Shown piece after piece: positions 1-6,342 of a stretch of 8,844 bases of DNA. The notes under the pieces are model-generated. The model was given only the letters and a program-made list of their open reading frames with translations. It was not told the origin of the DNA and did no database searches. The position numbers were made by a program, and so were the translations under genes. The DNA comes from an uncultured Roseburia sp. GTDB taxonomy: Bacteria; Bacillota; Clostridia; Lachnospirales; Lachnospiraceae. The stretch lies in contig CAMTDY010000120.1 in the NCBI GenBank assembly GCA_947070915.1, positions 1 through 8,844 of the forward strand, written 5' to 3'. Position 1 is the stretch's first letter. Each line of letters begins with the position of its first letter.

Positions 1-50
1 CCCCACCCCGAGCCTTATCGTCGGCAGCGTCAGATGTGTATAAGAGACAG
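1..50 (+). other. Nextera (Tn5) Read 1 / P5 adapter, not biological
   Basis: Positions 18-50 match the complete 33-base Nextera Read 1 transposase adapter, ending in the 19-base Tn5 mosaic end (32-50). Positions 10-17 (GAGCCTTA) match an i5 index as I remember the Nextera index set, and 1-9 look like a degraded P5 tail. The same adapter and index recur in reverse complement at the right end. This is library sequence; genomic sequence starts at about 51. Any start codon read from inside it, such as the ATG at 36, is not real. Confidence 0.97.
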
Positions 51-227
51 AAACATTCCAAGAGAGAAATTGAAATTTCGATGTTGGGAGAAGAATTGAA
101 AATTTCTACGGGAATCATTAGAAGTAATAATACTGATGGAGAAACAAAATGGTTAGAAGTACATACAGAGTCAGGGATGCGGACGATTTGGGAGTTTGAA
201 ATTGGGGGGAATACATCAGAGTACTAG
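51..227 (+). CDS. Hypothetical protein, 5'-truncated by the fragment end
   Basis: An open frame of 58 codons runs from the adapter junction to a TAG at 225-227. It has no stop at its left edge, so the gene probably began outside the fragment. An internal ATG at 81 could be the start of a 48-residue protein, but only a weak purine-rich stretch precedes it. The visible part is polar, with no membrane segment or signal peptide. Two tryptophans sit in a WLEVHTESG...TIWEFEIGG pattern that suggests beta strands. I do not recognise the family. It converges on the ankyrin-type gene, and the two stop codons overlap inside the palindrome GTACTAGTAC (221-230). It is the only protein-coding gene on the plus strand here. 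Confidence 0.5.
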   Translation, partial: KHSKREIEISMLGEELKISTGIIRSNNTDGETKWLEVHTESGMRTIWEFEIGGNTSEY

Positions 228-478
228 TACAACAAATATCCTTTCATTTTAGCCAGTTCCATACAAGATACGCCTGAATCAGCCGTTTCATTGGCATCAG
301 CACCTACCGCCAGTAATACCTGTATCACATCATCATCTTCCCCATTCCATGAAGAAAGGGCAATCATAAGCGGCGTCCTGACATACTTGTCCTTTATATC
401 AATGCTGTAGATATCTTTGCCTGTTCCTCTGTGGCCCGCGGTTCATTTAGCTCGATGGCGCCAATCATCTGAACTCAT
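224..478 (-). pseudogene. Ankyrin-repeat protein, frame disrupted near its N-terminus
   Basis: The minus strand from 442 down to the TAG at 226-224 encodes an ankyrin-like tail: IDIKDKYVRTPLMIALSS, then VIQVLLAVGADANETADSGV and MELAKMKGYLLY. The TPLMIA and LLxxGADxNxxDxxGxS patterns are typical ankyrin helices and hairpins. No start codon with a ribosome binding site opens this frame. An AGGAGG lies 8 bases before the ATG at 478, but that frame stops at TGA (445-443) after 11 residues. A neighbouring frame from the ATG at 468 reads MIGAIELNEPRATEEQAK, which looks like the natural first ankyrin helix and should join the tail near 420-440. So at least one indel separates the start from the body. 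It may be a real pseudogene or a sequencing error in the single fragment. Confidence 0.6.
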
Positions 479-520
479 GCTGTGAGCCTCCTCTTCCAGC
501 ATAACATACGCAGCACTTTT

Positions 521-811
521 TTATTCGATCTTTTCATACCGCTCAAACACCTTATCTTCACCACATACATGTTTGGTTCCATCCGCATCTATAATTATGT
601 AATCCTTCTCATGAATAAAGGTGCGTCCCCTCCGGTGCGTAATATATGGACATACGAAAAAACCGTCTTCATTCTTTACCTTAACCAGGGTATCTGTGAC
701 GATCCAGACTTTCGTGACCACATCTGCCCACAGCTCAAAACCGTCTTCAAGCCCTTTGCCCGGTTCATATTTTACCACGTCGGCTTCCATCTCAATTCTT
801 CTGCATTTCAT
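521..811 (-). CDS. Small phage-type hypothetical protein
   Basis: This is a 96-residue protein. The ATG at 811 was chosen over an in-frame ATG at 850 because GCAGGGG lies just upstream of it. The protein is soluble with no membrane segment. Residues 1-14 (MKCRRIEMEADVVKY) and the C-terminus (70-96, DYIIIDADGTKHVCGEDKVFERYEKIE) recall a small protein common in Firmicute prophages, whose members start with a KPVxIEAxQ-like strand and end DYIIxGxxGExYPCKPDIFExTYE. The family has no established function that I know of. It lies 68 bases after the HEAT-like gene with no visible terminator between, so it may be the third gene of the ATPase transcript. The phage link rests on recalled pattern only. 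Confidence 0.65.
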   Translation of the reverse strand: MKCRRIEMEADVVKYEPGKGLEDGFELWADVVTKVWIVTDTLVKVKNEDGFFVCPYITHRRGRTFIHEKDYIIIDADGTKHVCGEDKVFERYEKIE

Positions 812-879
812 AGGTATCCCCTGCCTTCCTTTTTTTATATTGTAATACAAAATAGCAGAAAAATCTATTGTTTTTTGAA

Positions 880-1260
880 TTAAGAAAGTACCTCAAATGT
901 AATATTCCCATCAATAAGCCTGGTCATGTTTTCCTTTACCTTTTCATCCGGCTCGATTTCCCGCAGCTGGCAGAGCAGTTCCTGCATTTCCGGCAAAAGC
1001 TCAGACAGCGGGATCTGTTTTGTACTCACCCAGGATTCCAGGACACCTATGCCAAAATGTCTCGTTCGTATCGGTGCGGATTGCAGCGCTGTCTCAACAA
1101 AGTCCTGACCTTCAAGGGGATATCGCCTTAGTTCCTGCAGTAAAATCTCCAAAGCCTGCTGCCTCCAGTATTTTACCCCCACACCAAGGCTTTGTCCTCC
1201 TCTTCTGACTACAATATGTCCATAATACTTCCATATTTCATTTTCTTCCTGCTGTTTCAC
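880..1260 (-). CDS. HEAT-like alpha-helical protein, coupled to the ATPase
   Basis: This 126-residue protein probably starts at GTG 1260, which overlaps the ATPase stop as GTGA. No good ribosome binding site precedes it, so translational coupling is likely. No other start is available in the N-terminal region. The N-terminus (10-45) contains a WKYYGHIVVRRGGQ stretch and YWRQQALEILLQELRRYPLEG. Residues 52-118 are amphipathic helices (ETALQSAPIRTRHFGIGVLESW, SELLPEMQELLCQLREIEPDEKVKENMTRLI) that look like one or two HEAT-type repeats. The shape resembles the C-terminal part of larger Clostridial proteins, so it could be a fragment of one. No catalytic motif is visible. A role as a partner of the ATPase is inferred only from the overlap. 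Confidence 0.7.
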   Translation of the reverse strand: MKQQEENEIWKYYGHIVVRRGGQSLGVGVKYWRQQALEILLQELRRYPLEGQDFVETALQSAPIRTRHFGIGVLESWVSTKQIPLSELLPEMQELLCQLREIEPDEKVKENMTRLIDGNITFEVLS

Positions 1261-3131
1261 CGCTTAGAAGAGCCTTTCTCATTTGTTACAGAAATACCTT
1301 CCGAAAGCGATTTTAAATAGTTCTCTACATTTTGATACATAACTCCGGCCCCAGTCTCTGCATCTCCGCCACGGTACAAAACATAGCGTCCCCGAATATT
1401 TCCAAATCTTCTTCTTGTCTGCCGGCACTTTTCTTCATCGATCAGATGGCGATACTGATTCGGGATGGCTTTCTCACTATGCTTGATTTCATAAATATCA
1501 CAGCAATTTTCCTCTGTGTCATATACCACCATGTCAAATTCGCCTGCTGCAAACTGCAGCTTAAACACACGGCAGTTCTGTCCGGCTGCTTTCATGGTTT
1601 CTAACAGCACAATGTCTTCCATCATTCGGCCACGCACTTCTTCCAGAATACGCTCCGTTACCATTTTCTTTTCATACTCGCTCAGTGAAAAAAATGTTTC
1701 CTCCTTCAAAAGGGAATAAACCAATGCCTGTGCCTGACAATACCGCATTCCCGGCTGCGTAAACAGGATGTGTTCCATCGGATGAGTTCCGGCTGCTGCC
1801 GTCTCAATGGGGCAGTCAATGATTAAATCCAGTGCCGCCAGATATTCCCTGATTTCTGCGATATGTGCTTCTGTTATGCCGATAGACTGTTCTTCCTGAT
1901 TGCGGATATCCAAAATATTCATCAGACATCTTGTTACAGCCTCTGTATCTATGGTATCAAGCACATCGGTATACTTTTCCGGATCACGCTCTTTTCTCAG
2001 ATTGGATGCGGAGAGCCGCAAATCATGGGACACAAAATCCTGCGTCAGCACTTTCAGAAGAAAGCGATGGTTCATATCCTCAATAATACGGTTAATGGCA
2101 CTTGTCAGCTCCCCGGCTTCATAAAGGGTATACAAATGCCTGAAATGATGCCCGTCCTCATAACAGGCAAGCGAATGCTGTATATTTTTGCAGATGGCAG
2201 TATCAATGTACCGCCTCGTCGTCTCATCATCCCGGAACGAGGCATCTTCTGCATTCAGTTCCCGGTCCTCAAAGTAAATTTCCCCCGCACGGAGTGTCCC
2301 GCCATAACGGATATATTCATCCATGCTGTCAATCCCTAATAGTCTGCTGTATTCCCGGTATGGGATAAAAGTGGTATGAATGAGTTTCGCCCGGTCATAC
2401 AGTTCCTCGTCCATTGCCAACCAGAAACCGAGGGAATCTGTCCCGGAAAGTACAAGTTTCATTCCCATTGTAGCAAACACATCGGAAAAAAGAGCAGCCG
2501 AATCAATAAAATCTTTCATGAGCATTACCTCATCCAGAAACACATATTTGTATCCGGCAGCAAACAGCTTTCTCATATCTCGGTTTACCATCGCCATCGT
2601 GTCACTCCGGCGGATTTTGATATATACAGATTTTAACTGGTCCTTTTTTGTCATATCTGCCACTGCCTGCCGCAGCATGGTAGTCTTTCCGGTACGCCTG
2701 AGCCCATAAACCAGACAGATCCGGGTTCTGTCCCCATGATACAGGTAGTCTTCCAACTGGGAATAACAGTCTCTTTTCTCCCAGCCATCTACATCCTGGG
2801 ACAGGGCAAGAAGTTCTCTGCCAACCGTTACATTACATTCAAAGGAACCCTGCTCTATCTCAATTCCTTTGGTATTCTTTCTGGCTTTTGGCATTTTGGC
2901 TTTCAGTTCCTTTAACTGTGCCTGCAGCTTTCTCCGCTTTAGAATCTGTTTCTCTAATGGCTCCTTTTCTCCCTCCCGCAGATATTTACTCCTGACCTTG
3001 CCATCTTCCGTCCACTGGTGGTAAAAACGGTCTTTTCCATGAATATTCTTTTTGGAAATATAACCCACTGGCAGTTCTGTAATCTGCCGTTCCAGTTCCT
3101 CTATTTCTTTCTGCATCTTCTCTCCAGACAT
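1257..3131 (-). CDS. P-loop ATPase (AAA_14/DUF4143-like) with PD-(D/E)xK-like C-terminus
   Basis: This is a 624-residue protein. The ATG at 3131 is preceded by an excellent AAAGGAGGT (3145-3137). Residues 1-80 form a basic, helical N-terminal region: LPVGYISKKNIHGKDRFYHQW followed by a coiled-coil-like KQILKRRKLQAQLKELKAK. This resembles a short domain seen in mobile-element proteins (DUF6788-like, from memory). The ATPase core has a Walker A GLRRTGKT (143-150), a Walker B YVFLDE (196-201) and a sensor-like LSGTDS (228-233). This layout is typical of the archaeal-type ATPase family that includes AAA_14 and DUF4143 proteins. The C-terminus has EFDMVVYD (531-538) and DIYEIKHS (545-552), matching the D...ExK signature of restriction-like nuclease folds. 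It is the first gene of a probable operon with the HEAT-like gene. Similar proteins have few known functions. Some sit in defence or mobile loci, but nothing here proves such a role. Confidence 0.85.
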   Translation of the reverse strand: MSGEKMQKEIEELERQITELPVGYISKKNIHGKDRFYHQWTEDGKVRSKYLREGEKEPLEKQILKRRKLQAQLKELKAKMPKARKNTKGIEIEQGSFECNVTVGRELLALSQDVDGWEKRDCYSQLEDYLYHGDRTRICLVYGLRRTGKTTMLRQAVADMTKKDQLKSVYIKIRRSDTMAMVNRDMRKLFAAGYKYVFLDEVMLMKDFIDSAALFSDVFATMGMKLVLSGTDSLGFWLAMDEELYDRAKLIHTTFIPYREYSRLLGIDSMDEYIRYGGTLRAGEIYFEDRELNAEDASFRDDETTRRYIDTAICKNIQHSLACYEDGHHFRHLYTLYEAGELTSAINRIIEDMNHRFLLKVLTQDFVSHDLRLSASNLRKERDPEKYTDVLDTIDTEAVTRCLMNILDIRNQEEQSIGITEAHIAEIREYLAALDLIIDCPIETAAAGTHPMEHILFTQPGMRYCQAQALVYSLLKEETFFSLSEYEKKMVTERILEEVRGRMMEDIVLLETMKAAGQNCRVFKLQFAAGEFDMVVYDTEENCCDIYEIKHSEKAIPNQYRHLIDEEKCRQTRRRFGNIRGRYVLYRGGDAETGAGVMYQNVENYLKSLSEGISVTNEKGSSKR

Positions 3132-3136
3132 GTCAC

Positions 3137-3182
3137 ACCTCCTTTATAACCTCATTTTATCTTATTGTAACCTATTTTTCAA
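3137..3182 (-). promoter_or_regulatory. Sigma-A promoter and RBS of the ATPase gene
   Basis: Read on the minus strand, TTGAAA (3182-3177) is followed by a 17-base spacer and TAAAAT (3159-3154). The ribosome binding site AAAGGAGGT is at 3145-3137 and the ATG at 3131. The expected transcript start is about 3147, giving a short leader. The -35 box lies in the centre of the palindrome at 3167-3190. Confidence 0.65.
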
Positions 3183-3190
3183 TAGGTTAC
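3167..3190. promoter_or_regulatory. Perfect 10+10 palindrome over the -35 box, candidate operator
   Basis: GTAACCTATT (3167-3176) and AATAGGTTAC (3181-3190) are exact reverse complements around a 4-base centre. The palindrome covers the -35 element and part of the spacer of the ATPase promoter, as expected for a dimeric repressor site. It has no T-run suited to termination. No regulator gene is present in the window. Confidence 0.6.
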
Positions 3191-3270
3191 ACAGGAATAT
3201 ACTATAAAATAATAGGGATAGAAGTATATGTAATTCTACCCGAACCCATAGACGATCGTGGCATAATGGT

Positions 3271-3312
3271 AAAAAAAATACGGTGTAACCCATTTTACCA
3301 AGTCACACCGTA
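3271..3312 (-). terminator. Intrinsic terminator after the GTPase operon
   Basis: On the minus strand, TACGGTGTGAC (3312-3302) pairs with GTTACACCGTA (3289-3279) in an 11-bp stem with one G-U pair, followed at once by eight T (3278-3271). It lies about 120 bases after the stop of the YcgQ-like GTPase gene and upstream of the ATPase promoter, so it separates the two units. Confidence 0.88.
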
Positions 3313-3431
3313 CCCTGCTTAAAAAACATCCTTATGGGGCATTGCCAAAAACGCGCACCTTCTCCACGAATGGAGAACTTTCCTATTCACATAAAAGCAG
3401 CTCCACGGCGGGTTAAATTTGCGCCGCCGCG
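3313..3431. other. Intergenic 3' region with two small inverted repeats
   Basis: No gene is visible. TTCTCCA/TGGAGAA (3360-3366, 3371-3377) forms a 7-bp hairpin with a 4-base loop. CGGCGG/CCGCCG (3406-3411, 3424-3429) forms a GC-rich 6-bp stem just after the stop at 3432. Neither is followed by a good T-run on the minus strand. They may stabilise the 3' end ahead of the main terminator, or may be chance. Confidence 0.4.
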
Positions 3432-4385
3432 CTAACCAAAGTAAACCAATTCCTCTTCCGGCGCTTCTGCTGGCTCTACCTTGTCTGCGTACAGAACCGG
3501 AAAATCCATATCATGCTTACGGCTCTTCTGGGTCTTTACCTTTACCGTCACTGTCACCCACGAATTGGCGGCAAGTTCAGAAGCCTCAGGAAAATGGCAC
3601 ATAAAACCTATTTTTGCAATGTCATCCTCACAGCAGGTCATCGCCTGTCTAGAAGGCACAAAGGCATCCTTAGGAAAAGAACGGTTCCGATAGACCTGTC
3701 CTTTGAACTGAATGGTCTTTCCTGTATATTTTTCCGGATGCTCGCTGATATCCAGATACCAGAGGCCAAAATCATCATCCTCCAGCGCAATAAAATCCTG
3801 GTTGATATCATAGGGAAGTTCCTCTGCAATATTGCTCTCCACTGTTCCGTCCTCTGCTTCAAACAGAACCTGCGCCCTCCGGTTGATCGCCTTTACACTC
3901 CGCCTGGCTGTAGGTTTGTTCATGGCTTCGGTACAGCGGTTGAAGATCACCAGATCTGACATCTGAAAATGCGCCATCAACAGCGGTTTCATATTGCTGC
4001 TGTACACTTCATAGGTAAGAGCATTCACCGTCGTGAAGGTCTGCACCACAATCCAGTTTTCCGGCAGAACCTCTCCAAAAAGCTGCTCCATATCCCACAT
4101 TCCATTGTATTCGATGACCACCCGGTTTGGCTTGTATTTTTCCTGGAGTTTTTTACAGGTTTCCTCTGTAAACTCCTCCTCTTCCTCAATGACCACACAG
4201 GAAATGCGGTTCTGCATAAGCAGTTCATCCTCGATCTCATGCTCACCCTCTTCACAGAGGATCAGCAGAGTTTTGGATCCGTCGGAGAAATTTCCCTCCT
4301 CGATCACTTCCTGAATACAGGTAGTCTTTCCACTCTCCAAAAAACCAGTAAACAGATAAACCGGTATTTCTTTATTTCCAAACAT
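3432..4385 (-). CDS. CobW/COG0523-like GTPase with YcgQ/TIGR03943-like C-terminal domain
   Basis: This is a 317-residue protein. The ATG at 4385 is preceded by a modest GGCGGAAAGG. The G domain has a Walker A GFLESGKT (14-21). The region usually ENEFGE is replaced by CEEGEHE (44-50), the EPSG-like position reads IEYNG (91-95), and the specificity loop reads FNRCTEAM (148-155). The CxCC motif of metal-handling members is missing; only C63 remains. Residues 198-285 do not look like the usual CobW C-terminus. They contain LDISEHPEKYTGKTIQFKGQ and RQAMTCCEDDIAKIGFMC (246-263), which resemble the RF-x-CC-x-D region at the end of YcgQ/TIGR03943 proteins, where an OB-like fold is likely. The protein thus looks like a fusion. 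It is the last gene before the terminator, 34 bases after the canonical GTPase. A metal-related role is inferred. Confidence 0.8.
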   Translation of the reverse strand: MFGNKEIPVYLFTGFLESGKTTCIQEVIEEGNFSDGSKTLLILCEEGEHEIEDELLMQNRISCVVIEEEEEFTEETCKKLQEKYKPNRVVIEYNGMWDMEQLFGEVLPENWIVVQTFTTVNALTYEVYSSNMKPLLMAHFQMSDLVIFNRCTEAMNKPTARRSVKAINRRAQVLFEAEDGTVESNIAEELPYDINQDFIALEDDDFGLWYLDISEHPEKYTGKTIQFKGQVYRNRSFPKDAFVPSRQAMTCCEDDIAKIGFMCHFPEASELAANSWVTVTVKVKTQKSRKHDMDFPVLYADKVEPAEAPEEELVYFG

Positions 4386-4419
4386 GAACCTTTCCGCCTT
4401 TCTGAATCTTTGATCCGCC

Positions 4420-5541
4420 TTACTTTCCGATAAACAGTTCTCTCAGGCCGGCTTCCTCCAGCCCGGCGCCGATCACACAGATTCTTCCTGTATAATCTGC
4501 GCTTCCCCGGCGGATCTCATATTCTCCGGGCACCAGATCAAAGTGGAACCATTCTCCTTCCTCCGATGGCACAATTCCCTTTGCCCGGAGGATCGTCCCC
4601 AGCTTCACCTCTTCATCCGCAACCTTTTCCAGAATATCTTTCAGCTCCGCCTCCGAATACTTGTGGGCGGTCTCCATACCAATACTGGTAAATACATCAT
4701 CGGCATGATGATGGCCGTGATCATGGTCGTGCCCACACCCACAGCTGCACTCCTCACCATGGTGATGCTCATGCTCTCCGTGATGGTGGTCATGACTGCA
4801 TTCTCCGTCGTGGTGGTGATGCTCATGCTCTTCATGATGGTGGTCATGACAACATTCTCCGTCATGGTCATGGTGGTGAACATGGCCGCACTCCGGACAA
4901 ACCTCTGCCTCCTGCAGAAGTTCCTTTTCCAGACTGTTCTCCTTTTCCATGGCAGCCAGGATCTGTTTTCCGTCAATCTCCTCCCATGGCGTTGTGATGA
5001 CCGGCGCCTCTGCATTATGCTCCCGGATCATCTCCAGGCATGTCTGGAGTTTGTCTTCCTTCATCGCTCCGGTACGGCTGAGTACGATGGTGCCGGCATG
5101 TTCGATCTGGTTATTATAAAACTCGCCAAAATTTTTCATATACATTTTACATTTGGCGGCATCTGCCACTGTCACAGAACTGTTGAGCTTCACGGTCTCT
5201 TCCGGCAGCTTTTCTTTCACGCCGAGAACTGCCTTGATCACGTCTGAAAGTTTCCCCACGCCGGAGGGCTCGATGATGATGCGGTCGGGAGAATATTTCT
5301 CCAGCACTTCACCCAGGGCAGTACCAAAATCCCCTACAAGCGAACAACAGATACAGCCGGAGTTCATCTCCGTGATATTAATGCCTGAATCTTTCAAAAA
5401 TCCGCCATCGATGCCGATCTCACCAAATTCATTTTCGATCAGCACCAGCTTCTCTCCCTCAAATGCTTCCTTGATCAGTTTCTTGATCAAAGTCGTCTTT
5501 CCAGCCCCCAAAAAGCCGGATATAATGTCAATTTTTGTCAT
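4420..5541 (-). CDS. COG0523 GTPase, probable zinc metallochaperone (ZNG1/YciC type)
   Basis: This is a 373-residue protein starting at ATG 5541, with AAAGGAG about 10 bases upstream. Canonical family motifs are all present: Walker A GFLGAGKT (9-16), ENEFGEIGID (36-45), the metal-binding CICC (63-66), EPSG (91-94) and a specificity loop SRTGAM (155-160). Residues 215-279 form a metal-binding stretch starting CPEC, with 28 His and 8 Cys and built from 18-residue repeats. The CobW C-terminal domain follows (about 283-373). Family members use GTP hydrolysis to hand metal, usually zinc, to client enzymes, or act in cobalamin metal insertion. No cobalamin genes are nearby, and the gene upstream encodes a zinc peptidase 35 bases away, so a zinc role fits better. 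No Zur-type box was found upstream. Confidence 0.92.
   Translation of the reverse strand: MTKIDIISGFLGAGKTTLIKKLIKEAFEGEKLVLIENEFGEIGIDGGFLKDSGINITEMNSGCICCSLVGDFGTALGEVLEKYSPDRIIIEPSGVGKLSDVIKAVLGVKEKLPEETVKLNSSVTVADAAKCKMYMKNFGEFYNNQIEHAGTIVLSRTGAMKEDKLQTCLEMIREHNAEAPVITTPWEEIDGKQILAAMEKENSLEKELLQEAEVCPECGHVHHHDHDGECCHDHHHEEHEHHHHDGECSHDHHHGEHEHHHGEECSCGCGHDHDHGHHHADDVFTSIGMETAHKYSEAELKDILEKVADEEVKLGTILRAKGIVPSEEGEWFHFDLVPGEYEIRRGSADYTGRICVIGAGLEEAGLRELFIGK
4705..4866 (-). repeat. Three 54-bp in-frame repeats encoding the His/Cys-rich metal-binding segment
   Basis: Within the zinc-type GTPase, residues 226-243 (HDGECCHDHHHEEHEHHH) and 244-261 (HDGECSHDHHHGEHEHHH) are tandem 18-residue units differing at two positions. 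A decayed third unit follows at 262-279 (GEECSCGCGHDHDHGHHH). At DNA level these are 4866-4813, 4812-4759 and 4758-4705. The copy number could vary between strains by slippage without breaking the frame. Confidence 0.85.
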
Positions 5542-5576
5542 TTTCTTCTTTCTCCTTTTTTAGTTCCAGCAGCGGT

Positions 5577-6275
5577 TTACACTGCCTCAAAATGTTGATA
5601 ATCCTTGGAATGCTTCCAGTCTCCTCCCCAGGAAAATCCATATTTTTTAAAGATTTTATACACCTTATCCCCCCGGTGGATCATATAGTCCTTGTATTTT
5701 CCCTTACATTTGGAAATTTCCCGGACTTTATACGCCCTGCTGTTTGCCGGAGCGATCCCATAGGAGGTAATATAGGGATTGATCCTGGGATTGATGTCTA
5801 TGGCAAGGCCCAGGCTGTGCCTGGACAGCTTATTGGAATTTGCCACTTTACGGTAATTAAATGCCGATGTATTATTATCCGCCATCGACGCCTCATCCTC
5901 TGCTCCGTATTCATCCACCAGTTTCATCTTTTCTATAGGATACCCGAGTTTATAAAGCTGGTAAAACACCTTCAATGTCCGGCGGGCGATCTTTTTATTC
6001 ACGATCATCTCACCCTCCTGCACATTTCCATCAAAATCAATATAACGGATCTGCAGATAGCGCAGAGTGTCCAGGGAAATCTTAGCCCCCTTCTTATAGG
6101 ACCTGCCCTGGATCCGTTTTTTTATCTCCTGGTCAATCTTCTGGGAAGTAAATCCCTTCTTATAAGTATATTTTCCGTCCTTTGCAATACAGGGCTCTGC
6201 CATCCAGACCAGCGTTGCCGTAAAAACTACCGCCGTCACTGTAAAGATCCTGCACCAGTCTCTTTTTGCCATCAT
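5577..6275 (-). CDS. Secreted M15-family D-alanyl-D-alanine carboxypeptidase
   Basis: This is a 232-residue protein. Two adjacent ATG codons at 6275 and 6272 are possible starts, and AAGG lies upstream. Residues 1-31 form a signal peptide or membrane anchor: basic MMAKRD, then a hydrophobic run FTVTAVVFTATLVWM, ending near AEPCIA. The zinc site is clear: SRHSLGLAID (151-160) gives H153 and D160, and WGGDWKHSKDYQHFE (216-230) gives D225 as general base and H228 as third ligand, as in VanY/Ply500-like M15 enzymes. It should cut the D-Ala-containing part of peptidoglycan peptides outside the membrane. Residues 35-145 are a linker and an N-terminal part with no motif I recognise. It is the gene before the two GTPases, 35 bases upstream of the first, and 67 bases after pnuC. 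A TTGACT/TATAAG pair upstream has only a 15-base spacer and is not convincing. Confidence 0.9.
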   Translation of the reverse strand: MMAKRDWCRIFTVTAVVFTATLVWMAEPCIAKDGKYTYKKGFTSQKIDQEIKKRIQGRSYKKGAKISLDTLRYLQIRYIDFDGNVQEGEMIVNKKIARRTLKVFYQLYKLGYPIEKMKLVDEYGAEDEASMADNNTSAFNYRKVANSNKLSRHSLGLAIDINPRINPYITSYGIAPANSRAYKVREISKCKGKYKDYMIHRGDKVYKIFKKYGFSWGGDWKHSKDYQHFEAV

Positions 6276-6342
6276 CTTCTAACTTATACCTTTTCCTTTC
6301 AAAAGTCAAATCTTTCTCTCTATCTTACAACAAACAAAACAA

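Noticed and set aside
482..883. 133-residue plus-strand reading frame
   Set aside because: It is antisense to the phage-type gene, has no ribosome binding site and has a composition typical of a shadow frame.
4543..5247. 234-residue plus-strand frame rich in Val and Met that looks like a membrane protein
   Set aside because: It is the antisense of the His-rich GTPase; CAT/CAC histidine codons read as ATG/GTG on the other strand.
4420..5541. Assignment of the GTPase to cobalamin synthesis as cobW
   Set aside because: No cobalamin gene is nearby, and the His/Cys-rich stretch and zinc peptidase neighbour fit zinc handling better.
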